From contig UROX01000015.1 in NCBI GenBank assembly GCA_900549685.1, positions 1 through 26,315 of the forward strand: DNA of 26,315 nt. The letters are read 5' to 3'. The stretch is from an uncultured Alistipes sp. (lineage in GTDB: Bacteria > Bacteroidota > Bacteroidia > Bacteroidales > Rikenellaceae). The notes beneath the pieces were generated by a model. It did no database searches, was not told where the DNA came from, and saw nothing but the letters and a program-made list of their open reading frames with translations. Both the position numbers and the translations under genes were made by a program. This document shows, piece after piece, positions 24,896 to 26,315 of the stretch (within the stretch, counting starts at the first letter, position 1; every line of letters begins with the position of its first letter).

Positions 24896-25279
24896 ATGTC
24901 CGAGATTGAAAAAACACGGTATTCTGACGAAGAACTCAAGGAGTTCAAGCAGATCATACTGGAAAAGTTGGAAAAGGCAAAGGCTGATTACGATTTGCTC
25001 CGGTCTACGATCACCCATACGGCGAGCAATGACATCGAAGATACTTCCCCGACGTTCAAAGTGCTGGAAGAGGGTGCGGCTACGCTTTCGAAAGAGGAGT
25101 CTGGACGACTCGCCCAGCGGCAACTCAAGTTTATCCAACACCTCGAAGCGGCTCTTGTCCGTGTGGAGAACAAGACTTATGGAATTTGTCGCGAAACCGG
25201 TAAACTGATTCCCAAAGAGCGTCTGCGGATCGTGCCGCATGCCACGCTTTGTATCGAGGCCAAGGATACGCACCGGTAA
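24896..25279 (+). CDS. DksA/TraR-family RNA polymerase regulator with reduced zinc site
   Basis: This 127-residue protein has an N-terminal helical coiled coil (about residues 8-85) and a C-terminal DksA-like globule. The coiled-coil tip carries acidic residues (NDIEDTSP, about 45-52), the region that in DksA reaches into the RNA polymerase secondary channel. In the zinc-finger part, YGICRETGKLIPKERLRIVPHATLCIEAKD, only two of the four usual cysteines remain (GIC and LCI); the partner positions are Thr and Ala. The reduced site is common in Bacteroidota members of this family. The likely role is to tune transcription with ppGpp under nutrient stress, inferred from family. It is followed by a strong terminator. 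Confidence 0.88.
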   Translation: MSEIEKTRYSDEELKEFKQIILEKLEKAKADYDLLRSTITHTASNDIEDTSPTFKVLEEGAATLSKEESGRLAQRQLKFIQHLEAALVRVENKTYGICRETGKLIPKERLRIVPHATLCIEAKDTHR

Positions 25280-25304
25280 CGCTTGAACAGGACCTAATGA
25301 AATG

Positions 25305-25332
25305 AAAAAGAGGGTGAAATACCCTCTTTTTT
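25305..25332 (+). terminator. Intrinsic terminator after the DksA-like gene
   Basis: An 11-bp stem (AAAAAGAGGGT at 25305-25315, ACCCTCTTTTT at 25321-25331) with a GAAAT loop ends in a T-run. It lies 25 bp after the stop and separates the gene from rnhA. Confidence 0.92.
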
Positions 25333-25374
25333 GTGCAGACGCGTCGGGTGTCGCACACAATGAACGATTGGAAT

Positions 25375-25833
25375 ATGGCTGTAAAGGTTACGATCTATAC
25401 GGACGGTTCGTCGCGGGGAAATCCCGGTCCGGGAGGATACGGTGTAGTGTTACTCAGCGGACCTTACCGTAAGGAACTTAGCGCGGGATATGCCCAGACG
25501 ACGAACAACCGGATGGAGCTGCTGGCCGTGATCGCGGGACTCGAAGCGTTGAAGAACGACGGTTGCGAGGTGACGGTTTACAGCGATTCGCGATATGTGG
25601 TCGATGCCGTAGAAAAAAAGTGGGTGTTCGGCTGGGAACGGAAAGGTTTCCGCGATAAGAAGAATCCGGACCTCTGGCAACGTTTTCTGCGGGTCTATCG
25701 TCGGCATGACGTCCGTTTCGTGTGGGTCAAGGGACATGCCGAGATTCCCGAAAACGAAAGGTGCGACCGTCTGGCCGTCGCGGCAGCTTCGCAACCCGGC
25801 CTGCCTCGCGATGCCGGGTTTAGTCAGGAGTAG
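25375..25833 (+). CDS. rnhA: Ribonuclease HI
   Basis: RNase HI cuts the RNA strand of RNA-DNA hybrids such as R-loops and lagging-strand primers. With the start at ATG 25375 the protein has 152 residues, and the catalytic acids fall almost exactly as in E. coli: D10 (YTDGSSRGNPGPGG), E48 (NNRMELLA), D71 (VYSDSRYVV) and D131 (NERCDRLA), with H121 (VKGHAE) as the flexible-loop His. It has the basic protrusion (KKWVFGWERKGFRDKKNPDLW) of the E. coli-like type. The frame is open further upstream: a GTG at 25333 lies next to the terminator and is not credible, while ATG 25360 is possible and would add five residues. It is a single gene. Confidence 0.95.
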   Translation: MAVKVTIYTDGSSRGNPGPGGYGVVLLSGPYRKELSAGYAQTTNNRMELLAVIAGLEALKNDGCEVTVYSDSRYVVDAVEKKWVFGWERKGFRDKKNPDLWQRFLRVYRRHDVRFVWVKGHAEIPENERCDRLAVAAASQPGLPRDAGFSQE

Positions 25834-26306
25834 ACGGCAAATGCTGTCTTCGGCGGAGGCTGAAAGTCCGTCGTCGGCCGGCCGGACCGTGCATGCGGGG
25901 AACGGTCGTATGCTTTCACCGATGTTTCGCGGCGCATCTTTTTCAGTTCCTATCCCTGTTTCTCGCGAGCATGACCGTGCATTCGGGCCGGTTTTCTGTC
26001 CGGCGGCAGTTCCGGACTGCGGTCCGGAGAGTGCGTCGGCAACGGAGGATGCCGGTGGGTCGAAGTGGGCTTTCTTGTTTATTCGGTGATTATATCCTTA
26101 GATGGCCGTCATTTCGGAATCTTCGTGTTCCGGTCCTGTCGCAGTCGCCCTCGGCCTTTTGTCACGGGACGGATCGGTTTTTTCTCCGGAACTGGACAGG
26201 AAGAGATAGACTTTCGGAGTGGCAGCCGGTGTGTACGCGTTTTTTTCAGAACGACGGTGTGTGCCTGAAATCGGTTTCGGCTCTGGATGGACTTATCGTT
26301 TCGGGC
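25834..26306 (+). other. Gene-free right end of the window
   Basis: These 473 bp hold only short or implausible open frames (such as 25706-26089, which overlaps rnhA out of frame and is Arg/Ser/Pro-rich). Composition resembles the other CGG/CCG-rich spacers. I see no tRNA, clear terminator or exact promoter box. Confidence 0.5.
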
Positions 26307-26315
26307 ATGAAAAAG
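26307..26315 (+). CDS. Possible start of a gene cut by the window end
   Basis: The last nine bases read ATG AAA AAG (Met-Lys-Lys), a very common opening for secreted proteins in Bacteroidota, after a long gene-free spacer. With only three codons visible this is a guess. Confidence 0.2.

Noticed and set aside
25793..25820. Inverted repeat AACCCGGC/GCCGGGTT at the end of rnhA
   Set aside because: Only 8 bp with a 12-nt loop, inside the coding region, and no T-tract; too weak to call a terminator.

Overview
This window looks like chromosomal DNA from a Bacteroidota bacterium, most likely an Alistipes/Rikenellaceae-type gut anaerobe. That assignment is inferred from several traits seen together: GC-rich coding DNA, Bacteroidota-type promoter boxes (TAnnTTTG, sometimes with an upstream TTTG), a DksA/TraR protein that has lost half its zinc ligands in the way usual for this phylum, a tatA-tatC pair without tatB, a BACON-domain lipoprotein, and a GlsA/GlsB-type acyltransferase pair. 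I saw no phage, IS element, CRISPR array, tRNA or rRNA.

Layout. 1-3958 (+): the 3' end of phoH, then purC, pepD and a diacylglycerol-kinase-family lipid kinase, closely spaced and probably one transcript. 4158-6935 (+): a lipoprotein GH78 alpha-L-rhamnosidase standing alone, ended by a 16-bp hairpin. 6936-7871: a GC-rich spacer. 7872-9036 (+): tatA-tatC, ended by a classic terminator. 9354-11115 (-): a lipid acyltransferase pair (glsA-like, then glsB-like) predicted to make N-acyl-glycine and glycine lipids. 11223-12131 (+): rsmH, divergent from that pair and away from the usual division/cell-wall cluster. 12210-16979 (+): a 997-residue secreted TPR protein followed 27 bp later by a plug-less beta-barrel outer-membrane protein. 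16980-18171: a 1.2-kb spacer with three strong hairpins and one forward promoter-like site with no gene behind it. 18172-19278 (-): gcvT. 19534-20322 (+): a membrane-anchored M48 metalloprotease. 20577-21203 (+): a two-domain BACON lipoprotein behind an AT-rich leader. 21367-24801 (+): ileS. 24896-25279 (+): DksA/TraR-like. 25375-25833 (+): rnhA. The last ~470 bp are non-coding as far as I can see.

Most of the window is housekeeping: purine synthesis, peptide use, one-carbon/glycine metabolism, translation and rRNA modification, R-loop removal and stringent-type control. The accessory interest lies in the envelope: glycine-lipid enzymes, the TPR/beta-barrel pair, Tat export, and two lipoproteins with acidic residues after the lipid cysteine. 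The observations most worth following are the swapped catalytic HIGH motif (GIHH) in IleRS, the uncharacterised TPR/barrel pair, the glycine-lipid pair, and the orphan promoter facing a perfect 40-bp palindrome downstream of gcvT.
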